Shown: positions 13,306 through 23,951 of the stretch, in pieces
How the letters are laid out: each line of letters begins with the position of its first letter
Numbering within the stretch: position 1 is the first letter of the stretch
NCBI GenBank assembly: GCA_014925825.1
Contig: JACGCK010000063.1
Location: 124,001 to 188,000, forward strand
DNA from: Pholiota molesta
Taxonomy: Eukaryota; Basidiomycota; Agaricomycetes; Agaricales; Strophariaceae
Direction: 5' to 3'
Length of the DNA stretch: 64,000 nt
Translations under genes and position numbers: made by a program
The notes under the pieces: generated by a model
Database searches by the model: none
What the model was told of the DNA's origin: nothing
The model's input: only the letters and a program-made list of their open reading frames with translations

Positions 13306-13313
13306 CTGGCAAC

Positions 13314-14946
13314 CCCCGTGACCTGGGGTCATATGTTGACTGGCTGAACTCTTCAAGTTCAACTCTCCCTCCACCGTATCATTTCATTCAGATTTCATTC
13401 TATACACGCTCTGCTCAGTCAACTAGCGCTTCCTCCGTTACCGGAGCCATTTCCTGATACATATCAGGCCATTCATTGGCATTCTTCAGTCGTCGACATC
13501 TGTTCAAACGAATCTACTGGAGGTTGCTGCTTTGCACACTGCCATTGTCGTCGGGAGATCGCACTACCTTTCGCAAGCTGAAGCATTCAGCAGCCATTGA
13601 TACGTCGTCCGTTCCCAGCCTTTTGAATTTCAGCTCCCGAATTGTTGACATTCAGCGTGGTCGCCTAGGCTTCTCAACCTTGACAAAGGATTGTCAAAGG
13701 CTTTAGTTCAGCAATCAGCTGCAAATTACACTGAATATTGAACGTTTGGGCGCTCGTTCAGTATTGAAAGACGCCCGTCAGGTGCTTCTGGCCGTTAAAT
13801 AGCCTAAAGCTAAAGACCTCAGAGCAATTCCGCAAGCACCGTCGCACTGTGAATCCTATCTACAACCAGTCCTGTTATCGCATTGCGGCTGCCACGCATT
13901 CTTGGTATCAGCAAGGGAATATCATCGGCAAGAATTAGAAACATTAGGAGACTTGTATTCGTCTCAGGACTGCTCTCTTCTCCAGTCACGTCTGTCGACA
14001 CTAGCCGGAGGGCCTCTGATACATCGTTGAAAAATCTTCCGAATCGGAGGTAACCAAGGTCGGAACCTGTCGTTCAGACTTCCACACAGCCCGCTGCGTA
14101 CATATAAAAAGGAGTACTCTGGGTTTGATAGACCTACTAGAAACGAATATACCAGCTGATGCGAATACTTTCTTTGACGCGGACTCATACACGCGTTGAT
14201 TGTGGTGAGAGAGATTCAGAGAACCAATTAAATTTTGCTAAGATTCTAGAAGTATGCAAGCATCCGCCAATGGTCAACCAATTTCCAAGTGTGTTGCCTT
14301 CTAGTTCGCCCTTTTTTCTTGAGAAATGAAATTGAGTTGACAGTCTATTCAAGATTCTGCTTGTAGAAGGCGCTGATGACACCTCGAAATCATTATCTTC
14401 AATTTATTTTCCATGAGGTATCATCAGAGCATGAGTGCATTCGGTGACCCATTTCATCCTGGGTCATTCTGATAGATATTTAGCTATAAATTTACATGAA
14501 AACTCTCGGCAATGTGTTAGCCTGTCTTTATACAGTATCTAGCGTGTTTAGGCGCCCGCGCAAGCAGTCGAAATTTCTAAATTTAGCAATTTCAAGTTCG
14601 CGATCGTCGACTGACTTCTGATTCAATTTGGTCGTCTGATTGCAGGCTCTGTGCACCTTCCACTGAAATTCGCAATTGCATATTGCCCAAGCTCGGGTGA
14701 CAGCCACTCTTAACGGTTCGAATTTGGATCTCACTGCGTCCCATACGAATTACATAGGACGGTTAACGGAGAGGCTGGCACTTCAAGTTAGTCTCAGACC
14801 AGACTCTCTTCACCGTTCCAGTTTACAGTAGCAAGTTAGTGCCTAAAGTGGCGAGCAAAAACATGTGTTGCTGACACAAATCAGGACTCTGCACGCCCCA
14901 TGCCTGACGATTTTGTTTATTCAATGGCTGACAGGGATTAAAGGCA
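13314..14946. other. intergenic, no supported gene
   Basis: Short frames only, on both strands, without domain or intron evidence. The right part is the upstream region of the secreted-protein gene. Confidence 0.5.
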
Positions 14947-14954
14947 TATATAAG
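14947..14954 (+). promoter_or_regulatory. TATA box of the secreted-protein gene
   Basis: TATATAAG lies 91 bases upstream of the ATG at 15045. Its position is the reason for rejecting an in-frame upstream extension starting near 14865, which would place the start before the TATA box. Confidence 0.6.
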
Positions 14955-15044
14955 TATCTGCCCGAGCTGCGCCCATTAATCAGATCTCATCCTCGCCTCC
15001 TCAAAGACGCATTAGCTACCCATCAAAAACAATCCCGACAAGCC

Positions 15045-15557
15045 ATGACCCGCCACATATTCAACTTCAACTTCTTCGCCGTCCTTATCAGCATGGCAGT
15101 GCTCATTCGTGCTCGCGACGGCCCATCGACGATCCCAAGCGCATATACCTGCCCTCCTACGGATGACGCCGGGTTTGCCCTCGAAAACAGCGATGTGACC
15201 ACGGACCCCATCTTCTGCTCGTATCCAGCCTTCGCCGGGGAGGATCCTAACGACTTCTTCTGCACCTACTCCATGGTATGTTGTATGTTACATCTATTAA
15301 TTTATAAGGGTGCTTCCAGATTAATGTTGGCATCTTATACTTACATATACCAGACGACTGGAGTACTGGTACAGGATCAAGATGCAGGATTTTGCCCGAC
15401 GAATGCGGTACTAGTGACTGGCATGAGCAAGCGTCAGTCGAAAGCACATGCTCCCCTCCCAACGCGGCCGAAAAACGTTGTACGCGGGAATTCAAATGCG
15501 GCGGGTGACAAGGCTTACCTCAAAAAGCGCCGTGCCACTCCCAAGGTTGAGATTTGA
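15045..15557 (+). CDS. small secreted cysteine-containing protein
   Basis: Two exons (15045-15275 and 15354-15557; intron GTATGT..CAG) encode 144 residues. The N-terminus has a typical signal peptide: MTRHIFN, then a hydrophobic core FFAVLISMAVLI and a small-residue cleavage region. The mature part is short and acidic, with cysteines in PSAYTCPPTDDAGFAL, FCSYPAFAGEDPNDFFCTYS and DAGFCPTNA. This layout resembles small secreted proteins that are abundant in mushroom-forming fungi; function unknown. After about 15405 two frames compete: the open one ends in a basic tail (KKRRATPKVEI), while the -1 frame encodes three further cysteines (TCSPPN, KRCTREFKCGG) and stops near 15509. The second looks more like a disulfide-rich secreted protein, so a one-base slip here is possible. 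Confidence 0.6.
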   Translation: MTRHIFNFNFFAVLISMAVLIRARDGPSTIPSAYTCPPTDDAGFALENSDVTTDPIFCSYPAFAGEDPNDFFCTYSMVCCMLHLLIYKGASRLMLASYTYIYQTTGVLVQDQDAGFCPTNAVLVTGMSKRQSKAHAPLPTRPKNVVRGNSNAAGDKAYLKKRRATPKVEI

Positions 15558-16033
15558 GCGAGTTGGTCAAGGGGGCTTCGGGGCGTTTTTTTTTTTTCGA
15601 GTTTCCGGAATTGTTCCAAAATATTTGTATGTAGTGCCGATTCACCATTTGCGTCCAATTTTGTAGACTGCATATTCTCTTTATGCTAGAGATGTTCCCT
15701 GACTATTGAGGTTGTTTGTGCGCACCCGAGACTCAGAGAGCGTCTCAGGCTACCAGCGACACCTAGGCAAGCGCGGAGGCCGTTTTAGTGGTTTGCACAC
15801 AATGTCATTTCTTTTATAGCTTCATATTCGTTAGTCTCCTTTACGCTTCGCTGGCGGTCTCCGCCGGCATGAATTATTCGAGTGGGCGCGCCGAGAGCGC
15901 ACCGCGAGCGGGATTTATTCTTAGAAATCGCCTTTTATATTGAAAGTTTACGGCGGAACCTCAAAACTGCCTTGTCTAAGACAGAATGGCCTATAATACA
16001 CGTCGGATTCAACGGTAACGCCAACGCTGTATT
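15558..16033. other. intergenic
   Basis: Contains a 13-base T run near 15586 and otherwise ordinary spacer DNA; no gene or RNA is seen. Confidence 0.5.
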
Positions 16034-16837
16034 ATGGCCCATTTGGATCGGACTGCCAAATTGGCCAGTGAATGGACTGACCACGAACTAGATGCGTACA
16101 ACATAACCACCGCGTCCGTCCCACCACACAAGTTCTTCCCTCTGCCAGATCCGCCGCTCGACCACTTAGACCCCACCATCCTCGACCGACCCGTCCGTCC
16201 TGAATATCCCGGCCTCTCCGCCGACGCCCACCGCTTCTTCAGCTACCTCAAGCTCGCCGAGCAGGATGGGACGCGCTACATGGCCGAATTCGTCAACGAC
16301 CTGCAGAAGCTCCTCGACTTCAACGAGGGGGACGTCGTCGGCGTATCGCGCGAGAACATACCCTTCGCCGTCAGCGGCAGCACCGGCCGCACCGCGCAGG
16401 CGGACGTGTGCCTCGTCGACTTCAGCACGCCCCGGACCTCCGTCTTCCCCATATTCGCGCACGGCCCCGAGGCGCAGGTCGTCGCCACCGCTATCGCGGC
16501 CTTCCGGTGGAACAACCGCACGCGCGCGCAGATCGGCGCCGATCCGCTGCGCAGCATGACGTTCCCCTGCTTCAATATGGCGTGCAGGACGCGGCCGACG
16601 TTCTATCTTGTGCCTGTCACGGAAGAGCTGAGCAACGCGGTCCTCATGGGTCGGTATCCCACTACCGCAACACGGGTGTCGCGGTGTGAGACAGCGCCTA
16701 TAAATGATCAGACTGAGAGTGTGGGGATGGAGGATCCGCAATATAGGAGGCTTGCTCTGTCGCGCCTCGTTGCTTTCAGGGAGCTTGCACGGAGCTGCTG
16801 GCAGAAGATTGTGCCAAAAGGACCTGACACGGTTTAG
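16034..16837 (+). CDS. Agaricomycete expanded-family protein, nuclease-fold candidate
   Basis: Single-exon frame of 267 codons with strong coding bias. The N-terminus (WTDHELDAYNI, then FFPLPDPPLDHLDPTIL, residues about 15-50) and the C-terminal half (AIAAFRWNNRTRAQ, RPTFYLVPVTEELSNAV, EDPQYRRLALSRLVAFRELA) match, from family knowledge, a multicopy family of uncharacterised mushroom proteins. The middle (AQADVCLVD, with Asp124) resembles the first acidic position of a PD-(D/E)XK-like restriction-nuclease core. Members I recall carry an acidic-x-Lys step soon after; here that stretch reads FSTPRTSVFPIFAHGPEAQ with no obvious equivalent. The protein may be a catalytically dead or diverged copy. 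The fold assignment is inference only. Neighbours give no functional hint. Confidence 0.6.
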   Translation: MAHLDRTAKLASEWTDHELDAYNITTASVPPHKFFPLPDPPLDHLDPTILDRPVRPEYPGLSADAHRFFSYLKLAEQDGTRYMAEFVNDLQKLLDFNEGDVVGVSRENIPFAVSGSTGRTAQADVCLVDFSTPRTSVFPIFAHGPEAQVVATAIAAFRWNNRTRAQIGADPLRSMTFPCFNMACRTRPTFYLVPVTEELSNAVLMGRYPTTATRVSRCETAPINDQTESVGMEDPQYRRLALSRLVAFRELARSCWQKIVPKGPDTV

Positions 16838-17878
16838 TGGGTGTTTACTCGTACTCTGCGACATCTACGTGAGCGGTGTTATATTTTCAACCTGCATTGG
16901 GGGACACATACTTTTTATATCTTCTCTCTTAGTATCTCGTGTTCAATTTTGCCCTTATTTGCAACGGCTAGGTGTCGCGAGGAGGATCAGAGGGGCACTT
17001 GAAATCCTTGATCCGCTATGGCTAGTGCTATATCGGCGAACGAAGAGAGTAGATCATAGACCAGCATATTACCCTTACTTTGAACCCTTTGCTGTGCCGA
17101 TGGTGGATGGTGGAACGGCTGTTCGAATTGATTCAACAGCATGGGTTGTATCGTCAAGGAGCGGGTGATAGATTCTTTGTGAGATTTGGCTGGCTAAGAA
17201 AAATTGATGACTAGTCTCAAATCCTTGAAGTCTTTCGGTTTAAAAATGATTCGTGGTTGTCCCAATCTCTAGATAGCCTTGCATCTGAATCTTTGATGCT
17301 GAGACGATTTCCAGTGGGTGTAACGGATCCGATGGCTGATATCAAGCTGATATGAATCGATATCTGACAATGGTGGAAATTGAGGGGAAATGTGCATGTC
17401 ATATGAGATGAATCCACGACACGTAGAAACGCATAGACATGGCGAAGATCAGAGAATGAGTCCTGCGGCAACATCCAGGACATGGTCAAGACTTAGTAGT
17501 AGTTGTTGTCCTTTGTTGTCGAACGTTGGCGGATGGCGATTGCAGATTGTCTGTTCTGAACTTGCCCTCCTGCCAAATTCTTCAAAAATTCTTCGACCTT
17601 CAGGCCTTTCGATGTCGACCAATTTCACCACTTCTCAAGATCTCGAGAAGTGAGTTTTTAGCGCTCGAATTCAGTGGTCATCATAGATGCCGATATTCAT
17701 GCTCAGACAGGTCCGCTCGGCCCAAGGCTCGGCCTCGCATGCACACTTGGCCATCACTTCTAATTTGCTCGTTGCTATATTGTTGCTACGGGGAAAAATA
17801 CTAAACTGCAATGGACATGGACTAAAACAATGGGTTCACGCTGCCCAAGGCTGTGCTTCGCGTGAATACTTATGGACA
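16838..17878. other. intergenic, no supported gene
   Basis: Short frames without domain or splice support. The end of the stretch may hold an unrecognised 5' exon of the next gene. Confidence 0.45.
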
Positions 17879-18798
17879 ATGGCGCGTGGCGTTGTTCTGT
17901 CATTTTTTTTTCTCCTTCAACGTTCAGGCGACTTTCAGCTAGGCGAGTACGCACGGCAGGACCCGACGTTTGAAGACGAACTTGTTATATACGGCGTTGA
18001 CCTTCCCTATCCTCTACGACTGTCATCATGGCTGAAATGGTGGATTGTTGCGGGTGCTGCTTGTTATGCTGTGCATGCGTTTGTGAGTAGTATCGAACCT
18101 CCTCTCCCAGTTACTGCCAACTCATCTGCGCCCTCTTCGAAAACTCCAGCTGTATGCGGGAGACTGTGTCTCTGGAGTATGTCCCCCTTTCTCTGTCTCT
18201 CATTCGCACATACCTGATTTTTCATCGACAACTAGTACCATGGCCCGGCGACAGGCGCAAAGCAAAGGCTATAGAGGAAGACGAGGAGTTTGCGCGCCAG
18301 GTCGAACTGGACACGTTTGGCATGTCCCCGCCTGCGCCAAACGGTGCGAACTACACCCAACCTGCACCGCAGGACGCACCCATCGTCAACTCCAGCAGGC
18401 GGAGTCGCAGCGCAGGGGCACCCAAAGGTACGCCCGATCCCCATCCGCCGTAGTCTCTGCGGAGGAATTTGACGGCGGGCTGATATGTATGTTGAAACAT
18501 TGAAGACCATCAATCGAACGACGGCCATCACAGAGCGCAGAGCAATGGGCATCCAGACGCGCAGGAGCCCCTGCCGCCGCGGAACTCGAATGGGAGGACC
18601 AGCCAGGACCCGAACCGGCCGACGAGCTACGAATATCCAGCGCAGACCGTCGCGGCGCGCGATGAGAGGCTGGAGCATGTCCGCGGGGCGAGTTCGGGTA
18701 GTCCGGCTGCGCTCTATGCTGCCCAGCAGCAGCAGCAGTCTGCTCCTGCGCCGCCGAGCCCGCCACACGAGCACCGTCGAGTACGGTCGAATGACTAG
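17879..18798 (+). CDS. single-pass membrane protein with disordered tail
   Basis: Coding signal starts near 17930 with GEYARQDPTFEDELVIYGVD, followed by a transmembrane segment (WLKWWIVAGAACYAVHAFV). After one or two short introns between 18082 and 18235 it continues as a charged stretch (PGDRRKAKAIEEDEEFARQV) and a polar Ser/Pro/Asn-rich tail. A clear intron, 18428-18535, leads into the last exon with a Gln run (18724-18740) and the stop at 18798. The start is uncertain: ATG at 17879 gives a hydrophobic leader encoded by a T-rich tract that could instead be the pyrimidine tract of an intron. The exact junction before 18238 is not resolved. No family recognised. Confidence 0.45.
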
Positions 18799-19490
18799 GG
18801 GATCTTGTTTTTGGGGTTTTGGGGGGTTGTGCAGGAAAATCATTTTTTGTCGTGCATCATGCATGATGGGTGCTACATGTACGGGTCTCTATTATTTAAT
18901 TCTCATCACTGCTAGCGCTGAACGTTGAACTGATATAGTTCAGTTCCATCTTCCTAGTTAAGCACGGATTCCGTCTTTCATTTATACCCAAATTTTTGAT
19001 TAGATATCTTCTTGACTCTGGATCCACTTCCATCAGATTTTAGAAGGCCGCTAGTCAAAAACATCTCAATTCTTATGCCGCTAACATTTGGTGCTAGCGC
19101 TCGACTCACAGCAATTTAAATTTGTACAATGAACAATTCTGAATCATATGCGCGACGCGTTCTTGGCGACGCGGTGACACGTTCTTTAGGGCGGGCTAGA
19201 GCGCGTCGGGTCTCAGATTTTATACGTTTTCCATGCTGTGTCCGATGTCGAGCTTGTATGACTCGAATGCCAAACAAAATCTGGAACTGTTTGATGTAAC
19301 TCCCGGACCCGTTATGACGTCTGAAGATACGAGCCAATCACTCTGACAGGGACTGACTCGCCGCGACTGGAACCGATTCTATGTTTACCACTGACGAGTC
19401 AATACCGTTCCATTCAACCCTCTGGAAATCCTACACATAAATACTGGCGCCGTAAACAGGCTGTTGACCATCGACTCTCAGTCGTTAATC
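18799..19490. other. intergenic, promoter of the DUF2828 gene
   Basis: AT-rich spacer. An ATAAATAC element near 19437, about 55 bases before the ATG at 19491, could act as a weak TATA box. No other feature seen. Confidence 0.45.
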
Positions 19491-21815
19491 ATGGCCTCCA
19501 CCGCCAACTCTTCTGTCCCTGTTGCTGGCTCCGTCCGCGTCTCTTCTTCTCGTCCTGTTACACTTCCTAAAATCCCCGAACTGTACAACCCAAACTTCCT
19601 CGATGTCCTACTTCCAGGCGCGACCCCTGCTATAATCGTCGACACCAAAGCCGCGGCTAGCGTCCCAGCCAAGAGAAATCCCTTCATGGACGCACTGAAG
19701 GCTACTGCGAACCACACCTACACCGCCAACGGCGCCCAGGCTCTGAGATCCACCCTCTCGCCCGCCCTAGACGCCTTCAACGGCCTGAACGAGTACGTCC
19801 TCCCCGGGGACATCGACCGGCTCCTCGCCGCGTCGTGGGCGGAGGACCCGCAGCTGACCCTGCGCCTCATCTGGAACGTGCGCAGCATCCACGACGGCGT
19901 CGGCGCGAAGGAGCTCTTCTACCGCGCCTTCGGGTGGCTCTACGTGCACCACCCGCGCACGGCGATCGCGAATCTGCAGCAGCTGGTCGTGCCTGCGTGT
20001 CTCGCGCGCAAGAAGGGCAGTGCGGCGCCTGCGACTTTGAAGGCGCACGGGTATTGGAAGGACCTGCTTAACATCCTCGCGCTGGCGACCCGGGACGAGC
20101 TGACTGCGTATAGAGCTGGTTTCCTCCATGCCCCGCGGGATCAGTTTACCTATGGGAGACACAAGGGCACCCAAATCACGGGCGGGACTCCTGCGTCGCG
20201 CAGCGAGGCGAACGAGCAGGCCTCGCTCGCGGCGAAGGCGAGAGCTGCCGCGCGGCGCAAGGCGCAGGCCGCCGAGATGCACATCCGCCTCGTGGCGAAG
20301 CTCGCGCAGCCCAAGTACCGCGCGCTGTACATCGCCGTCGCGCATCTCTTCGCCGCGCAGCTCGTCAAGGACCTCCGCGTGCTGGCCGAGCTCGCCGCCC
20401 TCGCGCCCGGGCACAAGGACCGCATGGCGCTGGTCAGGAAGCTCAGTCTCGCGGGCAAATGGGCGCCGACCCCAGGGCGCGCGCACGACCGCGTCACCAA
20501 CATCTCCACGGCCATCGCCGAGCTCATCCACGCATCTCAGGCGTTCGACCCCAAGTCCTACCCGTCCGCCCTGAAGACGCAGCTCAGCGCACACGAGCGC
20601 GCGGCCGTCCTCCGCTCGTTCTACCAGCGCTGGGTGCTCACCGAGCTGCGGCGCGCGGGGTGCTATCCCGAGCCCCTGATGTCCGCCAGGCGGTGGCGCG
20701 AGATCAAGTACACCCGCGTCTCCTCGCTCGCCATGAAGATCCACACGCCCACGTTCTTCAAACACGATCCAGAGGGTTTCGAGCAGTACCTCACCGCCGT
20801 CGAGGCGAACAGGAAGACCATCAGCGGCGCGGCGCTCGCCCCGCACGAGCTCGTCGCGCAGGCGTTCCGGCTCGCGAACCCGTACGTGCCGGACGGCGCG
20901 AGGAGGGCGCAGGCGGCGCTCGGCGACCTGCGGCGGCGGCTCGCGGAGACGGAGCTGCGCGTCGTCGAGGCGCAGTGGACGACGCTCATCGCCACGCTGC
21001 GCGGCGCGGGCGCCCTCGAGAACGCGCTCGCGGTCTGCGACGTCTCCGGCTCCATGGGGTCGCTCCACCCGGCGTCCATAAAAAGGCAGCGCGGCGGCGG
21101 CCCCGTGCCGCCCATCCTCCCGGCGATCGCGCTGTCCCTGGTGCTCGCGGCGCTCGCGGAGGCGCCGTGGAACGGGGGGTTCGTGACGTTCTCCGCGCGC
21201 CCCGCGTTCGTCGCCGTCGACGTCACCGCGCCGCTCGCGGCGCAGGCGCGCGCGGTGAGCGCCGCGGAGTGGGGCATGAACACGAACCTGCAGGCCGTGT
21301 TCCTCGACCTGCTCCTCCCGCTCGCGGTGCGAAACCGCGTGCGGCAGGAGGACATGGTCAAGCGGCTCTTCGTCTTTTCGGACATGCAGTTCGACCAGAG
21401 CCTGCCGACGGCGCGGGGGGAGTTTTTCGGGGGCGTCAATGCGCCGGGGGCGGCGACGGCGTGGGAGACGACGTACGACCGGATCGAGGCGGCGTATAGG
21501 GCGGCGGGGTACGAGGTGCCGCAGATCGTGTTCTGGGATCTGGCGGCGGGGGACAAGACGGTGGAGGTGCAGGGCGATCGGAAGGGCGTGGCGATGATGA
21601 ATGGGTTCTCGGCTGCGATGCTGAAGGTGTTCATGGGCGAGGAGGAGGAGGAGGAGGAAGTGATGGAGTGGGAGAATGTCACGGAGGGCGGGGAGAGTGT
21701 TACGGTTGCTGAGAAGCTTGAGCAGAAGAAGGCGGAGATGGAGTTCAATCCAATAAATGTGATGAAAAAAGTCTTGATGAGGCGTAGCTATGACGGGCTG
21801 GTCGTCCTGGACTGA
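19491..21815 (+). CDS. DUF2828 protein (TROVE/vWA-like)
   Basis: Intronless, GC-rich frame of 774 codons from the first ATG (19491); an in-frame TTG further upstream is not used. The N-terminal two thirds is helical and carries DUF2828 hallmarks: a start NPFMDAL with TYTANGAQALRSTLSPALDAFN, the GVGAKELFYRAFGWLY block and the HGYWKDLLNILAL block. The C-terminal third is a von Willebrand A fold with a complete metal-site motif DVSGS at residues 517-521 and later LFVFSDMQFDQS. DUF2828 proteins resemble Ro60/TROVE-vWA proteins, which bind misfolded and non-coding RNA; an RNA-binding role is inference. An acidic Glu run (about residues 719-725) precedes the end. It looks complete and undamaged. 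Confidence 0.9.
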   Translation: MASTANSSVPVAGSVRVSSSRPVTLPKIPELYNPNFLDVLLPGATPAIIVDTKAAASVPAKRNPFMDALKATANHTYTANGAQALRSTLSPALDAFNGLNEYVLPGDIDRLLAASWAEDPQLTLRLIWNVRSIHDGVGAKELFYRAFGWLYVHHPRTAIANLQQLVVPACLARKKGSAAPATLKAHGYWKDLLNILALATRDELTAYRAGFLHAPRDQFTYGRHKGTQITGGTPASRSEANEQASLAAKARAAARRKAQAAEMHIRLVAKLAQPKYRALYIAVAHLFAAQLVKDLRVLAELAALAPGHKDRMALVRKLSLAGKWAPTPGRAHDRVTNISTAIAELIHASQAFDPKSYPSALKTQLSAHERAAVLRSFYQRWVLTELRRAGCYPEPLMSARRWREIKYTRVSSLAMKIHTPTFFKHDPEGFEQYLTAVEANRKTISGAALAPHELVAQAFRLANPYVPDGARRAQAALGDLRRRLAETELRVVEAQWTTLIATLRGAGALENALAVCDVSGSMGSLHPASIKRQRGGGPVPPILPAIALSLVLAALAEAPWNGGFVTFSARPAFVAVDVTAPLAAQARAVSAAEWGMNTNLQAVFLDLLLPLAVRNRVRQEDMVKRLFVFSDMQFDQSLPTARGEFFGGVNAPGAATAWETTYDRIEAAYRAAGYEVPQIVFWDLAAGDKTVEVQGDRKGVAMMNGFSAAMLKVFMGEEEEEEEVMEWENVTEGGESVTVAEKLEQKKAEMEFNPINVMKKVLMRRSYDGLVVLD

Positions 21816-22017
21816 TTTTATTTATTTTGCACGCATAGTTTTGTACATCTCCTTATACCCACATATTCTACTGTACATTAGATTGCATCTTGTTCTTCAT
21901 CCATTGTATCATACAATTCATCTCGCGACTTAATATTCTCCCAGTCGACTTATGTTAGATATATTTCAAGCATGCAGATCAAGTCTTGTCCTACATCTAC
22001 TGAGATGCCTTTAAGTT

Positions 22018-23951
22018 TCACTCCTTGGGCACAAGTCCCCAAATACCGCCCATCACAACCATCATGACCAACAGCCTGCACCAAAACCACACCATCAGCT
22101 CTCATAAATTTCCACCGAACAACATTGTCCACTTACAGCGGCTGCAAAGCGCCCACTCCCAACTTCCCCGCCACCGTTCCAGTCAAGAACGGCAAAAGCG
22201 CGCTCCCCGCCGCCCCGGCAGCAGTGATCCACCCGATGGCGCCGGTGACGAGCGAGCGCGGGATGACGCGCCCCGCGTGGCTGATGGCGATGGGGTACAT
22301 CGGACCCAGGAGGACGCCAATAAGGAATACGGCGATGGCGTCTACGATGAGAAAGGGAACTAGCCAGACGACTAATTGGAGACTATGAGTGGAGAGGGAT
22401 GTCAGTGTTGAGAGAAGAGATTCGTAAATAGTGAATAAGTACTCACAGTATGACGAAGCAGGTATAAACATATATTGCGCGTATTTCTCCAATCTGAGAT
22501 CCTCTTGTAAGAGGATGAAGCAAAATTAAGATCGCGACACTCTATACATACCTTCTTGTTGACCTGGATCAAAACAACGCGTCCCACAGTCATGCCTTGG
22601 GATCGAAATAAATTAGTTGAGGGTCACCACATGCATTTGTTTCAACATACCACCAAAATACCCGGAAGTAATATACCCAGTTTTTGGGCCTCCTCCACGA
22701 GAGAATACCAGGATGGTCACAATCCACCCTTAGGGAATAACATTGGATTGAAAATGGTTTCTCAGATAAAAACGATGTACGTACCGCCGATCGTCATTTC
22801 CACTCCGATATAAATGACCAAGAAGAGTGCTATTAGGTGAACGGCTTTCAGGTGCAATAGTTGAGAGTATTTGTTACCCTCCTCTGCGTTGAGTTTCTCA
22901 GGAACAATTTCTCCAGCCAGCATCAAATTTTCTAGTGGTAATGTAAAACAGAATAATCGAAATATTAAATAGATGTTTGTACGCACCATCTTGATCTTTA
23001 AATTTGAAAACATATGCTTGGGCGGCAGCATTTATAAGAGAGAGCATCAGCGTCACAGCAAAATGCAATGACCAATGTTTCATCTGAGCAAACTGCGTTG
23101 CAAAAAGTGGAGAAATAAGTGCACCGACGCCTACGCCGTGTGGCAGAATTTAGAAGGTATTTATTAATAGGATCGACATAGGTAATCACCGTAGAATGCA
23201 TGCAGTAGGCCCATCTTTCGCTCGCCATCGTTCCGAACCATGGCGATGAAGCCATTCGCTTGAGCGTCCTATAACCTGGTGTGAAAATATGCTAATCACC
23301 TGAGATCCATGCACTGACCTGTATAGCTGCGCCCATGCCGGTGAATCCAAAGGCGATGGTGAATAAAGGAAAGGGAAGAGCTAGGGATTGGGCAGCGAAG
23401 GCGATTGACTGGAGAAAGGAAGACAAAAGGAGCATCTAAATAGAGTTTAAGTAAGCTTGGTGCTTAGGACGCGGTTAACTTTAAAACAGGATAGGCAGAG
23501 AACGTACTTTTCCAAGACCAATCTTGTCACCGAGGGGCATGTTAAGCAGTGCGCCGAATACGCTACCCTAGATATGCACGTTAATACATAGTAGCCGATA
23601 AGCCTGCTACCTCTTACAGAGAATCCTAGCACAAAAATCCAAGAAAGGGTGTCGAATCCGACCTAATAGGACACGGCGCGAGGCTTGCTTAAGCATACGA
23701 TCCCTGTAAGCATAGAAAGGATCACAAACATTGTAAACTTCATGTATTCGAGGAAGGAGAGGACCAATAGACCCATCAACCCAGCCTATAAGGAAGAGCG
23801 ACCAGCATAAAGAATAGAACTGCAATCGTGCGAGTGTCTGCTCTTTCTGCGATAACGGCCTTGGACTCGAACCCTCATCATCGTGCAGTAGAGAGCCTGC
23901 AGGATCGTCGACAACAGTTAGTTCTTCATAGTCATTTGTCGGTAGACCCAT
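22018..23951 (-). CDS. MFS transporter
   Basis: About a dozen short exons on the minus strand join into one transporter. It starts at 23951 with an acidic cytosolic N-terminus followed by RLQFYSLCWSLFLIGWVDGS, the first membrane helix. Later exons give NMPLGDKIGLGK (the loop 2-3 MFS signature region), GMGAAIQ/DAQANGFIA, a central hydrophilic loop, GVEMTIGGW and finally GVLLGPMYPIAISHAGRVIP near the end. The last exon finishes GGIWGLVPKE at 22018. Layout and motifs fit a 12-helix major facilitator permease, like the fungal BSC6-type general substrate transporters; the substrate is unknown. All introns inspected have GT..AG ends and no frame breaks were found. Confidence 0.85.

Noticed and set aside
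13306..13313. Including one more base in the transposon inverted repeat (C..G ends)
   Set aside because: The first flanking bases differ at the two ends and belong to the 8-bp duplication, so the element was bounded at 12632-13305.
14865..15044. Upstream in-frame extension of the secreted protein
   Set aside because: It starts before the TATA box and would bury the signal peptide inside the protein.
19767..21748. 433- and 361-codon minus-strand frames
   Set aside because: They are antisense shadows of the GC-rich DUF2828 exon with strand-biased composition.
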